A DNA stretch of 64,000 nucleotides from Paraburkholderia oxyphila NBRC 105797 (GTDB taxonomy: Bacteria > Pseudomonadota > Gammaproteobacteria > Burkholderiales > Burkholderiaceae). How positions within the stretch are numbered: position 1 is the stretch's first letter; every line of letters starts with the position of its first letter. The DNA lies in NCBI RefSeq assembly GCF_000685075.1, contig NZ_BAYD01000027.1, forward strand, positions 52,154 to 116,153, read 5' to 3'. Below the pieces are notes generated by a model. The model worked only from the letters and a program-made list of their open reading frames with translations, ran no database searches and was not told the origin of the DNA. Shown piece by piece: positions 53,062 to 61,187 of the stretch. The position numbers and the translations under genes were made by a program.

Positions 53062-54149
53062 GATGCGCGCTCCGCGTAGGCCAGCACGCGCGAAGGCGCG
53101 ACGCGCAGCGTGGCGCGCTCGCCCGCTTCGAACTCGCCCGCCACGCGCGCCCACAGCTTGCCGAACGGCGCGTTCGCGAGCAGCAGCGAATCGCGGCCGC
53201 CGTATTCCACGAGCTCGACTTCGACGTCGAAGGCGTTAGGGTCGCCCGCGTCGGCGCGTTCGAAATCTTCGGGGCGCATCGCCACGGAAATCGCGTTACC
53301 GCCGGCCTGCACGATGGCGTCGTCCATCGGCACGCCCGTGAGCGTGATGCCCGACGCGGACAGCGCGATATGCTCGCCGCGCTCGCCGGTCACGGCGAAC
53401 GGCAGCACGTTGCGATAGCCCATGAAGCGCGCCACGTGCAGATTCGCGGGCCGGCTGTAGATTTCCTTAGGAGTGGCGACCTGTTGCACGACGCCCTCTT
53501 TCATCACGACGATGCGGTCGGCCATCGAAAGCGCCTCGTCCTGGTCGTGCGTCACGTAGATCGTGGCGCGCTCGAGCTGCCCATGAATGCGGCGGATCTC
53601 CGCGCGCATCTCGATGCGCAGCCTGGTGTCGAGGTTCGAGAGCGGTTCGTCCATCAGCACGAGCGGCGGCTCGATCACGATGGCGCGCGCGATCGCCACG
53701 CGCTGCTGCTGGCCGCCCGAAAGCTGGCCCGGCAGCTTGCCTTCATGGCCGACGAGCTGCACCAGTTGCAGCGCCTCGCGCGCACGGCGCTTCGCCTCGT
53801 CGCGCGGCACGCCCTGCATCTTCAGGCCGAAGCCCACGTTCTCCAGCACGCTCATGTGCGGGAACAGCGCATAGTTCTGGAACACCATGCCGAAGCCGCG
53901 CTTCTCGGGCGGCAGCACGTCGATACGCAAATCGTCGAGCCAGATGCTACCGCTCGTGAGCGGCTGCAGGCCCGCAATGCAGTTGAGCGCCGTCGATTTC
54001 CCGCAGCCCGAGGGTCCGAGCAGCGCAATGAATTCGCCGCGGCGAATCTCCAGATCGAGATTGCGCAGCGCCGCGAGCTGCGTCCCTTCCGCGTTGGGGA
54101 AACTGCGGCACACCGAGTCCAGACGCAGACGATCGAATGAATGCTTCAT
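53058..54149 (-). CDS. ABC transporter ATPase (PotA-type)
   Basis: A 363-residue ATPase: Walker A GPSGCGKST at residues 45-53, Q-loop MVFQNYALFPHMS, signature LSGGQQQRVAIAR, Walker B LVLMDEPLSNLD, H-loop IYVTHDQDEAL. A C-terminal TOBE domain (from about residue 285) is typical of the sugar/polyamine/iron CUT1-PotA group. AGGAA lies 7 bases upstream of the ATG. Confidence 0.93.
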   Translation of the reverse strand: MKHSFDRLRLDSVCRSFPNAEGTQLAALRNLDLEIRRGEFIALLGPSGCGKSTALNCIAGLQPLTSGSIWLDDLRIDVLPPEKRGFGMVFQNYALFPHMSVLENVGFGLKMQGVPRDEAKRRAREALQLVQLVGHEGKLPGQLSGGQQQRVAIARAIVIEPPLVLMDEPLSNLDTRLRIEMRAEIRRIHGQLERATIYVTHDQDEALSMADRIVVMKEGVVQQVATPKEIYSRPANLHVARFMGYRNVLPFAVTGERGEHIALSASGITLTGVPMDDAIVQAGGNAISVAMRPEDFERADAGDPNAFDVEVELVEYGGRDSLLLANAPFGKLWARVAGEFEAGERATLRVAPSRVLAYAERAS

Positions 54150-54258
54150 GACACGTTCCTGAAACGCGAGGTCCACTTACCTGAGCATAGGCAACCGGCG
54201 GCACCCGTGCGAGGTCACACGCAAAGGCGCCGCCGGGGCGTCGCTGACTCGTCACCCA

Positions 54259-55425
54259 TTACTGCGACTTCTGCGCGCCGATTTCGCGGTCCCATTTCTG
54301 GAACGCCGCAACCATCGCCTGCGCCGAAAGCGGCTGGACGTGCGGATACTGCGTGAGCCACTTCGCGTATTCGGGGCGGCCATATTTGGCGATCACGTCC
54401 TGGCTCTGCTTCGGCGCCATCGAGAGCGTCACGCCCTTCACGGCCGGGCCCGGATAGAAATAGCCGTCGTCATAGGTCATGGCCTGTTGCTGCGGCTCGA
54501 GCATGAAGTTCATCAGCTTGAGCAGCACGGCGAGCTTGTCCTTCGAGACGCCCTTGGGGATGACCATATAGTGGGCATCGTTCACCCAGGTCATGTTGTC
54601 GAACGCCTGCACCTTGAACTCGGCCGGCACGATGCCGAGCGCGCGCGGGTTGATGTCCCAGCCCGTCACGGTCACCGTCATGTCGCGCGAGCCCTCGCCC
54701 AGTTCCTTCATGACCGCCGAGGTGCCGCCCGGGTAGTACGGCACGCACGCATTGAGCTCCTTCAGGAACGCCCACGTCTTGTCCCAGCCGTTGATGGGGT
54801 CTTGCGGATTCTTGTCGCCGAGCAGGTACGGCAAGCCCATCAGGAACGTGCGGCCCGGGCCCGAGTTGGCCGGCCGCGCATAGATCAGCTTGCCGGGGTT
54901 CGCCTTGCACCAGGCGAGCAGCTCCTGTGGCGTATGCGGCGGCTTGGCCACCTTCGCGGGGTTGTACTCGATCAGCGGACCGGCCGGCATATACGACACT
55001 TCGAGGCCGTAGCCCTGCGCGAGGTCCTGCATCTTGCGCGGACCCGGCGCGTACTTGTCGAGCACGCCCGGCAGCGCTGCCGATTGATCCGGCAGCAGCT
55101 TCATCCAGAGGTTCTGCTCGATGCCGGCGGCGAGCGCGTCGGTGCCGGTGAGGACGAGATCGATATCGGCGCGGCCTGCCGCCTGCATCGCCTTGATCTT
55201 GCCGGGCAGCTGCGGCGCCGGCGCGTTGGTGTAGGTGATGTTGGAGACGAGATTCGGGTTCTGCGCCTTGAAGGCCTCGAAGGCCTTCTGCGTGAGCTGC
55301 AGGTTACCGGCCACGTCGACTATGTTCAGGGAAACCGGATCGGCCTTCGCCACGCCCGCGCCGAACACGGCCGCGGCCGCCACACATACGGCCAGCACCC
55401 TGGCCTTCAAGCGTCCATCGAACAT
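54259..55425 (-). CDS. ABC transporter periplasmic substrate-binding protein (PotD/Fbp-type)
   Basis: A 388-residue binding protein with a Sec signal (LAVCVAAAAVFGAGVAKA, mature start DPVSLNIVD). The two-lobed fold is of the PotD/iron-binding class, with the hinge-region LVLTGTDALAAGIEQNLW and IYARPANSGPGRTFLMGLPY. It is the first gene of an operon with ATPase, two permeases and the IlvD/Edd gene. A GntR-type operator lies upstream at 55547. PotD-type proteins bind polyamines or other small ions; the genetic setting argues for a sugar acid. Confidence 0.9.
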   Translation of the reverse strand: MFDGRLKARVLAVCVAAAAVFGAGVAKADPVSLNIVDVAGNLQLTQKAFEAFKAQNPNLVSNITYTNAPAPQLPGKIKAMQAAGRADIDLVLTGTDALAAGIEQNLWMKLLPDQSAALPGVLDKYAPGPRKMQDLAQGYGLEVSYMPAGPLIEYNPAKVAKPPHTPQELLAWCKANPGKLIYARPANSGPGRTFLMGLPYLLGDKNPQDPINGWDKTWAFLKELNACVPYYPGGTSAVMKELGEGSRDMTVTVTGWDINPRALGIVPAEFKVQAFDNMTWVNDAHYMVIPKGVSKDKLAVLLKLMNFMLEPQQQAMTYDDGYFYPGPAVKGVTLSMAPKQSQDVIAKYGRPEYAKWLTQYPHVQPLSAQAMVAAFQKWDREIGAQKSQ

Positions 55426-55546
55426 CGCGTCTGTCTCCTCACATCTGTTTATGGAATTTGTTCTGCGCGGCCGTTCTGGTTCTGCTGCGGTCTTCACGGG
55501 TTCTGACCACTGAGCCGCGGTCAAAGGATGCCGAACCACACATCAA

Positions 55547-55559
55547 GTTGTCAAGCAAC
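55547..55559. promoter_or_regulatory. GntR-type operator 2, upstream of the ABC transporter operon
   Basis: GTTGT-CAA-GCAAC, one mismatch from the symmetric core seen at 44392 and 58318. It is 122 bases upstream of the binding-protein ATG and in the 245-base gap that must contain the operon promoter. Confidence 0.75.
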
Positions 55560-55670
55560 GTCAGGGACTTTGTGAGCCCTTTGTCGGACGTTTGTTGGGA
55601 TACCTGCCGCAAAGGCGCCCGCAGCCCCGCTGCAAGCGCCTTTGCGCCGTTCCACCACGCGTACGGCCGC

Positions 55671-57251
55671 TTACTTGCGCACCAGTTCGCCGTCGCGCAG
55701 ACGCCACAGCCCCAGCGGGTTGTCGTCCTGGACGGCGGCCGGCAGCAACTCCGCCGGCAGATCCTGATAGCAGACCGGGCGCAGGAAACGCTCGATCGCC
55801 ATGGCGCCCACCGAGGTCGTGCGCGCGTCCGAGGTGGCCGGGAACGGGCCGCCGTGGACCATCGCGTACGAGACTTCGACGCCCGTGGGGAAGCCGTTCG
55901 CGAGGATGCGGCCCGCCTTGCGCTCGAGCACCGGCAACAGGCGCGCGGCCATCGCGTAGTCTTCGCGGTCGATCTGCAGCGTGGCCGTAAGCTGGCCTTC
56001 GAGGTGCTCCGCCACGCGCGCGAGCTCGGCTTCGTCGCGGCACGTCAACACGAGCGAGGCCGGCCCGAAGATCTCGTCCGACAACGCGTGCTGCGCGAGG
56101 AACTCCATGGCGCTCGTCTTGAAGAGCAGCGGCTGCGCGGAGCACTGGGCGTCGCTCGGCGTGCCAGCGGCCAGTTGTTCGACGCCGTCGGTCGTCTTGC
56201 GCGCCGCCACCGCATCGCCATAGGCCTTGGCGATGCCCGCCGTCAGCATGGTCTGCGCAGGCTTCTGGCCAAGCGCGGCGCTCACGGCCGTCACGAAGCG
56301 GTCGAGCCCGGGTCCGTCGATGGCGAGCACCAGACCCGGGTTCGTGCAGAACTGGCCGACGCCCAGCGTGAGCGAGTCGACGAAGCCCTGCGCGATCGAC
56401 TCGCCGCGCGCAGCGAGCGCCGCCGGCAGCACGAACATCGGATTGATGCTGCTCATTTCGGCGTAGACGGGGATGGGTTCCGCGCGCTGCGCCGCGATGT
56501 GCGCGAGCGCGAGGCCGCCGCGACGCGAGCCCGTGAAGCCCACCGCCTTGATGGCCGGATGCGCGACGAGCGCCTCGCCCGTCTCGTTGCCGCCGCCGAA
56601 GATCAGCGAGAACACGCCTTCGGGCAAGCCGACGTCGGCGACCGCCTGCTGGATCGCGCGGCCCACGAGCTCCGAGGTGCCCGGATGCGCGAGGTGCGCC
56701 TTCACGACGACGGGGCAGCCCGCGGCAAGCGCCGAAGCCGTGTCGCCGCCCGCCACCGAGAACGCCAGCGGGAAGTTGCTCGCGCCGAACACGGCCACGG
56801 GGCCGACGCCGATGCGCCGCGCGCGCAGGTCCGAACGCGGCAGCGGCTTGCGCTCGGGCAGCGCCGAATCGAGCACGGCCCCGCACCAGCGGCCGTCGCG
56901 CACCAGCGACGCGAACAGGCGCAGCTGGCCGACCGTGCGGCCGCGCTCGCCTTCGAGACGCGCCTTGGGCAGCGCCGACTCCAGATGCGCGCGCTCGATC
57001 AGCTCGTCGCCGATGCCGAGAATGCGCTCGGCGATGGCTTCCAGCAGTTGCGCGCGCTGTTCGTGCGGCGCGGCCCGGAACGCGTCGAAGGCCTGCGCCG
57101 CGAGTTCGCAGGCGCGCGCGACATCGGCTTGATCGCCGAGACCGAACGGCGGTTCGATGTCCTTGCCGAGCGCGGGCGCGAACGCGCGCATCTCGCCCGC
57201 CTGGCCGCGCACCGCCTGCGCGCCCAGCAGCATTGCTCCAGTGATCTGCAT
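55671..57251 (-). CDS. Alpha-ketoglutarate-semialdehyde-type NADP aldehyde dehydrogenase
   Basis: A 526-residue aldehyde dehydrogenase of the (NADP+) KGSA-dehydrogenase branch, which makes 2-oxoglutarate in the oxidative pentose and uronate pathways. The catalytic residues are Asn159 (FGASNFPLAF), Glu265 (YAEMSSINP) and Cys302 (GVGQFCTNPG). The cofactor loop is VGFTGSRRGG. The ATG at 57251 has GGAG upstream; two earlier in-frame starts are possible. It lies 57 bases after the DapA-family gene, in the expected reaction order. Confidence 0.9.
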   Translation of the reverse strand: MQITGAMLLGAQAVRGQAGEMRAFAPALGKDIEPPFGLGDQADVARACELAAQAFDAFRAAPHEQRAQLLEAIAERILGIGDELIERAHLESALPKARLEGERGRTVGQLRLFASLVRDGRWCGAVLDSALPERKPLPRSDLRARRIGVGPVAVFGASNFPLAFSVAGGDTASALAAGCPVVVKAHLAHPGTSELVGRAIQQAVADVGLPEGVFSLIFGGGNETGEALVAHPAIKAVGFTGSRRGGLALAHIAAQRAEPIPVYAEMSSINPMFVLPAALAARGESIAQGFVDSLTLGVGQFCTNPGLVLAIDGPGLDRFVTAVSAALGQKPAQTMLTAGIAKAYGDAVAARKTTDGVEQLAAGTPSDAQCSAQPLLFKTSAMEFLAQHALSDEIFGPASLVLTCRDEAELARVAEHLEGQLTATLQIDREDYAMAARLLPVLERKAGRILANGFPTGVEVSYAMVHGGPFPATSDARTTSVGAMAIERFLRPVCYQDLPAELLPAAVQDDNPLGLWRLRDGELVRK

Positions 57252-57308
57252 GTTCGCTCCGCTCATATGCAATTTTCGCGTGCTACTTCGAGGCTCAAGC
57301 CAGCGCGC

Positions 57309-58256
57309 TTACGCGTGCGCCGCCTGCGCCGAACCCGTCAGCGACTGCTCGAACGCGAGCAGCGCCTGCGCAGCCGCGCCGATGGCGGGCAGCGCCTCGG
57401 CCGGCGACTGCGAGAGCAGCGGCAGGATCGGCCCCATGTCGGCGATGCCCGAAAGCGTGACGGCGTCGTGCAGCACGCGGATCAGCGAAATGTCGTCGCG
57501 CAGCGTCTCGAGCGGCATGAATGCATCGTAGAGCCGTTGCGCTTCTTCGGCGCGGCCTTCCTTCGCGGCCCTGAGCAGCGCCATCACGGCGTGCGAGGCG
57601 ATGCAGCCCGAGCCCGTGGTCCATGCCGCAAGGCCGAAGTCGCGCACGTGCACGAGCGCCGGACGCTCGCCCATGCCCGAGACCACCTGTGAGGCGCGCA
57701 CGCTTTGGAGCAGGCGGCGCAGATACGGATCGTTCGACGGGTCCTCACGCACGATGGCGTACTTCACCGCAATCAGCGTGCCGCGATCGATCAGGCGCGC
57801 GAGCGTGTCCACGTCGACATAGTTCTCGCTCTTGATATAGAGCGTGAGCGGAATGCCGGCGGCATCGGCGATGCGCGTGAGGCCCGCCTCCACGCCCTCG
57901 GGCGTGGTGAAGCCGGCGAGCGGCAGCACCATGGCCGTCTGGTACTTCGTCTGCGCGAGGATGCGCGCCTGGTCGAGCATCTTGCCGTAGTCCGGGCCGA
58001 TGGCCGGGATCACGCGCGTTTCGGGCGCGCTCACCTCGGCCAGCATGTCGAGCAGTTCGCGGAACTCGCTCACGGCGACGTGGTAGAGGTTCGCGTTGCC
58101 GCCGTACAGCAGCGTGCGCAGGCCGCCCGCTTCCATGTGGCGGACGAGCTTGCGGTTGGCTTCGACGTCGAGCGAGAAGTCGGGGCGGCGTGCCAGAGGG
58201 GGCACCGCCATCACGGTCGAGGCGAATTCGCTCTCGACGATCGGGGACACGTTCAT
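57309..58256 (-). CDS. DapA-family keto-acid dehydratase/aldolase
   Basis: A 315-residue class I lyase of the dihydrodipicolinate synthase family. The Schiff-base Lys is Lys165 (LIAVKYAIVR), and the conserved Tyr is Tyr140 (LTLYIKSENY). The glycine-rich GGNANLYHV replaces the usual GTTGE motif, so it is not a true DapA. Given the adjacent semialdehyde dehydrogenase, it is likely a 2-keto-3-deoxy-aldonate or 5-keto-4-deoxyglucarate dehydratase that yields ketoglutarate semialdehyde. It is the first gene of its unit; a GntR-type operator lies 62 bases upstream. Confidence 0.85.
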   Translation of the reverse strand: MNVSPIVESEFASTVMAVPPLARRPDFSLDVEANRKLVRHMEAGGLRTLLYGGNANLYHVAVSEFRELLDMLAEVSAPETRVIPAIGPDYGKMLDQARILAQTKYQTAMVLPLAGFTTPEGVEAGLTRIADAAGIPLTLYIKSENYVDVDTLARLIDRGTLIAVKYAIVREDPSNDPYLRRLLQSVRASQVVSGMGERPALVHVRDFGLAAWTTGSGCIASHAVMALLRAAKEGRAEEAQRLYDAFMPLETLRDDISLIRVLHDAVTLSGIADMGPILPLLSQSPAEALPAIGAAAQALLAFEQSLTGSAQAAHA

Positions 58257-58317
58257 GAGGCCTCGTGCTGGGATAGAGGGTTGTCGATATCCGGCACAGT
58301 AGCATCCGTCATGCTTA

Positions 58318-58330
58318 GTTGTCAAACAAC
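58318..58330. promoter_or_regulatory. GntR-type operator 3, upstream of the DapA-family gene
   Basis: GTTGT-CAA-ACAAC, a perfect inverted repeat with the same arms as operator 1 and the same centre as operator 2. Confidence 0.8.
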
Positions 58331-58547
58331 TTGGGTTATTTGTTAGGGTTTGTTTGGAGAGGTGGGAATCTCCGACATGCGGGGGCTGGGCCACTTGCGC
58401 TTCTGTCCAACCTCGCTAGCGCTCTTTAACAGTGCGGCCAGGCCACGCGCCACCACCCAGACAAGCCAAGTCGGCGTTACCGCAACCCACCGCCTCACCC
58501 CTCCCCCTGGCGAATGCAATGGATTATTGTAAAATTGCGCTTAAAAC

Positions 58548-58563
58548 ATGGAACCGGTTCCAT
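58548..58563. promoter_or_regulatory. LacI-type (PtxS-like) operator upstream of the GMC dehydrogenase operon
   Basis: ATGGAACCGGTTCCAT is a perfect 16-bp palindrome with the central CG typical of LacI-family operators. The inner 14 bases, TGGAACCGGTTCCA, differ from the pseudomonad PtxS site TGAAACCGGTTTCA by one symmetric base pair. It is 100 bases upstream of the first ATG. A related half, GGGAACCAGTCCC, follows at about 58598. Confidence 0.8.
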
Positions 58564-58663
58564 TTACCATAAGGGCCAAATGCGACCTAGGCTAGATGGG
58601 AACCAGTCCCCGCATACGGCCGCAGCCGAGTCACACCGCGCCGAATTGATATAGAAACCAACA

Positions 58664-59404
58664 ATGTCCGACACTCCTCTCACGTCACGCCGGGGCTTTC
58701 TGCGCACGGCGGCGGTGCTCGTACCCGCAGGGGCGCTGGCCGGCTGCGAGCGCAGTACGCAGCCCTCGTCCGGTACCGCGCAGCAAGGCGGCCAGCCTGA
58801 ATCAGCCTCCGCGCCCCAGGTACAGGCGGTCTACAAGCCCCGCTTCTTCGACGCCCGCGAATGGGCCTTCGTGCACGCGGCCGTCGACCGTCTGATCCCG
58901 GCCGACTCTGAAGGCCCCGGCGCGCTCGAAGCGGGCGTGCCCGAATTCATCGACCGCCAGATGGACACGCCCTACGCGCACGGCGCGCTCTGGTACATGC
59001 AGGGGCCGTTCCAGCAGGGCGTGCCCGAGCTCGGCTACCAGTTGAAGCTGGTGCCGCGCGATATCTACCGCCTCGGCATCGCGGCGGTGAACGCGTACTG
59101 CAGCAAGGCCTACGGCAAGCCTTTCGACGCGCTCGACGCCAGCACGCGCGACGCCGTGCTCGGCGCGCTCGAAGCCGGCAAGGTCGAGCTCGACGGCGTG
59201 CCGGCCTCGGCATTCTTCGGCCAACTGCTGCAGAACACGCGCGAAGGCTACTTCTGCGATCCCATCCACGGCGGCAACAAGAACCTGGCCGCGTGGAAGA
59301 TGATCGGCTTTCCCGGCGCGCGCGCCGATTTCATGGACTTCGTGAACCAGAACGGCAAGGCCTACCCGTACGGTCCGGTTTCGATCAGCGGGGAGCGCGC
59401 GTAA
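58664..59404 (+). CDS. Gluconate 2-dehydrogenase subunit 3 family protein (small Tat subunit)
   Basis: A 246-residue periplasmic subunit with a twin-arginine signal (SRRGFLRTAAVLVPAGALAG, then Cys, possibly a lipobox). The mature part is the gluconate 2-dehydrogenase subunit 3 domain (FDAREWAFVHAAVDRLIPAD, GVPEFIDRQMDTPYAHG). In this enzyme family the small subunit carries the Tat signal and drags the flavoprotein across the membrane. Its stop overlaps the start of the large subunit by one base. Confidence 0.92.
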   Translation: MSDTPLTSRRGFLRTAAVLVPAGALAGCERSTQPSSGTAQQGGQPESASAPQVQAVYKPRFFDAREWAFVHAAVDRLIPADSEGPGALEAGVPEFIDRQMDTPYAHGALWYMQGPFQQGVPELGYQLKLVPRDIYRLGIAAVNAYCSKAYGKPFDALDASTRDAVLGALEAGKVELDGVPASAFFGQLLQNTREGYFCDPIHGGNKNLAAWKMIGFPGARADFMDFVNQNGKAYPYGPVSISGERA

Positions 59405-61179
59405 TGGCGATCAAGAAACCTCATGTCGATGCCGTGGTCGTCGGCTTCGGCTGGACCGGCGCGATCCTCTCGAAGGAGCTGACCGAAGCGGGCCTGAGCG
59501 TCGTGGCGCTCGAGCGCGGCGAGTATCGCGACACCTATCCGGACGGCGCATACCCCAACACCATCGACGAGCTCACGTACAACATCCGCAAGAAGCTCTT
59601 TCTCGATCTCTCGAAGACCACCGTGTCGATCCGCCATGGCGTGAACGACACGGCACTGCCCTACCGCCAGCTCGCGGCTTTCCTGCCGGGCGAAGGCGTG
59701 GGTGGCGCGGGCCTGCACTGGTCGGGCGTGCACTTTCGCATCACGCCGGAAGAACTGCGTCTGAAGAGCCACTACGAAGAGCGCTACGGCAAGAAGTTCA
59801 TTCCCGAAGGCATGACGATCCAGGACTACGGCGTGAGCTACGACGAGCTGGAGCCGCACTTCGACTTCGCCGAAAAAGTGTTCGGCACCTCGGGCCAGGC
59901 CTACAAGGTGAAGGGCAACGTGGTGGGCGACGGCAACGTGTTCGAAGCCCCACGCAGCGACAATTTTCCGTTGCCCGCGCAACTGAATACGTATTCGGCA
60001 CAGCGATTCTTCGATGCGGCACAGTCGGTCGGGCTGCATCCTTACCGCCTGCCTTCGGCCAATACTTCGGGACCCTACACGAATCCATATGGCGTGCAGA
60101 TGGGGCCGTGCAACTTCTGCGGCTACTGCAGCGGCTACGCGTGCTACATGTACTCGAAGGCCTCGCCAAACCTGAACATCCTGCCTGCGCTCAAGCAGGA
60201 AAAGCACTTCGAGCTGCGCGCGAAGTGTCACGTGCTGCGCGTCGAGCTCGACGACACGAAAAAACGCGCCACCGGCGTCACCTATGTCGATCCGTCGGGC
60301 CAGGAGGTGTTCCAGCCCGCCGATCTCGTGATCGTCTCGGCGTTCCAGTATCACAACGTCCACCTGATGCTGCTCTCGGGCATCGGCAAGCCGTACGACC
60401 CGGTCTCGGGCGAGGGCGTGGTGGGCCGCAACTTCGCGTACCAGAATCTCTCGACCATCACAGCGTTCTTCGACACCGACACGTGGACGAATCCATTCGT
60501 CGGCGCGGGCGGCAACGGCGTGGCCGTGGACGACTTCAACGCCGACAACTTCGACCACGGGCCGCTTGGCTTCGTGGGCGGCTCGCCGCTGTGGGTGAAC
60601 CAGGCGGGCGTGAAGCCGATCAGCGGCATCGCCACGCCGCCGGGCACGCCCAACTGGGGCAGCGCGTGGAAGAAGGCGGTGAAGGACCACTACGCGCACA
60701 CCATTTCGATGGACGCGCACGGCAGCAACATGTCGTATCGCGACGTCTACCTCGACCTCGATCCGACCTATCGCGATTCGTACGGCCAGCCGCTCTTGCG
60801 CATGACCTTCGACTGGAAGGACAACGACATCAAGATGGCGCAGTACGTGACGAGCCAGATGAAGAAGATTGCCGAGGCGATGGGTCCGAAGGCGCTCAAC
60901 GTCTACACGCGCGAGTTCGGCGAGCACTTCGACTCGCGCCGTTATCAGACCACCCACCTCGTGGGCGGCGCGATCATGGGCACGGACCCGAAGACAAGCG
61001 CGATCAACCGCTATCTGCAGAGCTGGGACGTGCACAACGTGTTCGTGATGGGCGCCTCCGCGTTCCCGCAGGGCATCGGCTATAACCCGACGGGGCTCGT
61101 TGCCGCGCTCGCTTACTGGTCCGCGAAGGCCATTCGCAATCAGTATCTGAAGAACCCCGGCCCCCTGGTGAGCGTGTGA
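59404..61179 (+). CDS. GMC-family FAD dehydrogenase, large subunit (gluconate 2-dehydrogenase type)
   Basis: A 591-residue flavoprotein. The FAD-binding motif is VVVGFGWTGAILSKEL (residues 11-26). A cysteine cluster at residues 236, 239, 242 and 247 (PCNFCGYCSGYAC) corresponds to the iron-sulfur site found in FAD glucose/gluconate/sorbitol dehydrogenases. The C-terminal substrate side has THLVGGAIMG and FPQGIGYNPTGLVAAL. It has no signal of its own and is exported with the small subunit. It oxidises a sugar, sugar acid or polyol in the periplasm and passes electrons to the cytochrome c subunit. Confidence 0.93.
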   Translation: MAIKKPHVDAVVVGFGWTGAILSKELTEAGLSVVALERGEYRDTYPDGAYPNTIDELTYNIRKKLFLDLSKTTVSIRHGVNDTALPYRQLAAFLPGEGVGGAGLHWSGVHFRITPEELRLKSHYEERYGKKFIPEGMTIQDYGVSYDELEPHFDFAEKVFGTSGQAYKVKGNVVGDGNVFEAPRSDNFPLPAQLNTYSAQRFFDAAQSVGLHPYRLPSANTSGPYTNPYGVQMGPCNFCGYCSGYACYMYSKASPNLNILPALKQEKHFELRAKCHVLRVELDDTKKRATGVTYVDPSGQEVFQPADLVIVSAFQYHNVHLMLLSGIGKPYDPVSGEGVVGRNFAYQNLSTITAFFDTDTWTNPFVGAGGNGVAVDDFNADNFDHGPLGFVGGSPLWVNQAGVKPISGIATPPGTPNWGSAWKKAVKDHYAHTISMDAHGSNMSYRDVYLDLDPTYRDSYGQPLLRMTFDWKDNDIKMAQYVTSQMKKIAEAMGPKALNVYTREFGEHFDSRRYQTTHLVGGAIMGTDPKTSAINRYLQSWDVHNVFVMGASAFPQGIGYNPTGLVAALAYWSAKAIRNQYLKNPGPLVSV

Positions 61180-61187
61180 CGAATCCC

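Larger units (their letters stand above)
58257..58663. other. Divergent control region between the DapA-family gene and the GMC dehydrogenase operon
   Basis: About 400 bases with two distinct operators: a GntR-type palindrome near the left gene (58318-58330) and a PtxS-like palindrome near the right operon (58548-58563). No coding frame is supported. Confidence 0.65.

Noticed and set aside
55458..57692. A 744-codon plus-strand frame opposite the aldehyde dehydrogenase
   Set aside because: Arg/Ala-rich shadow; the minus strand carries an intact dehydrogenase with Asn159, Glu265 and Cys302.
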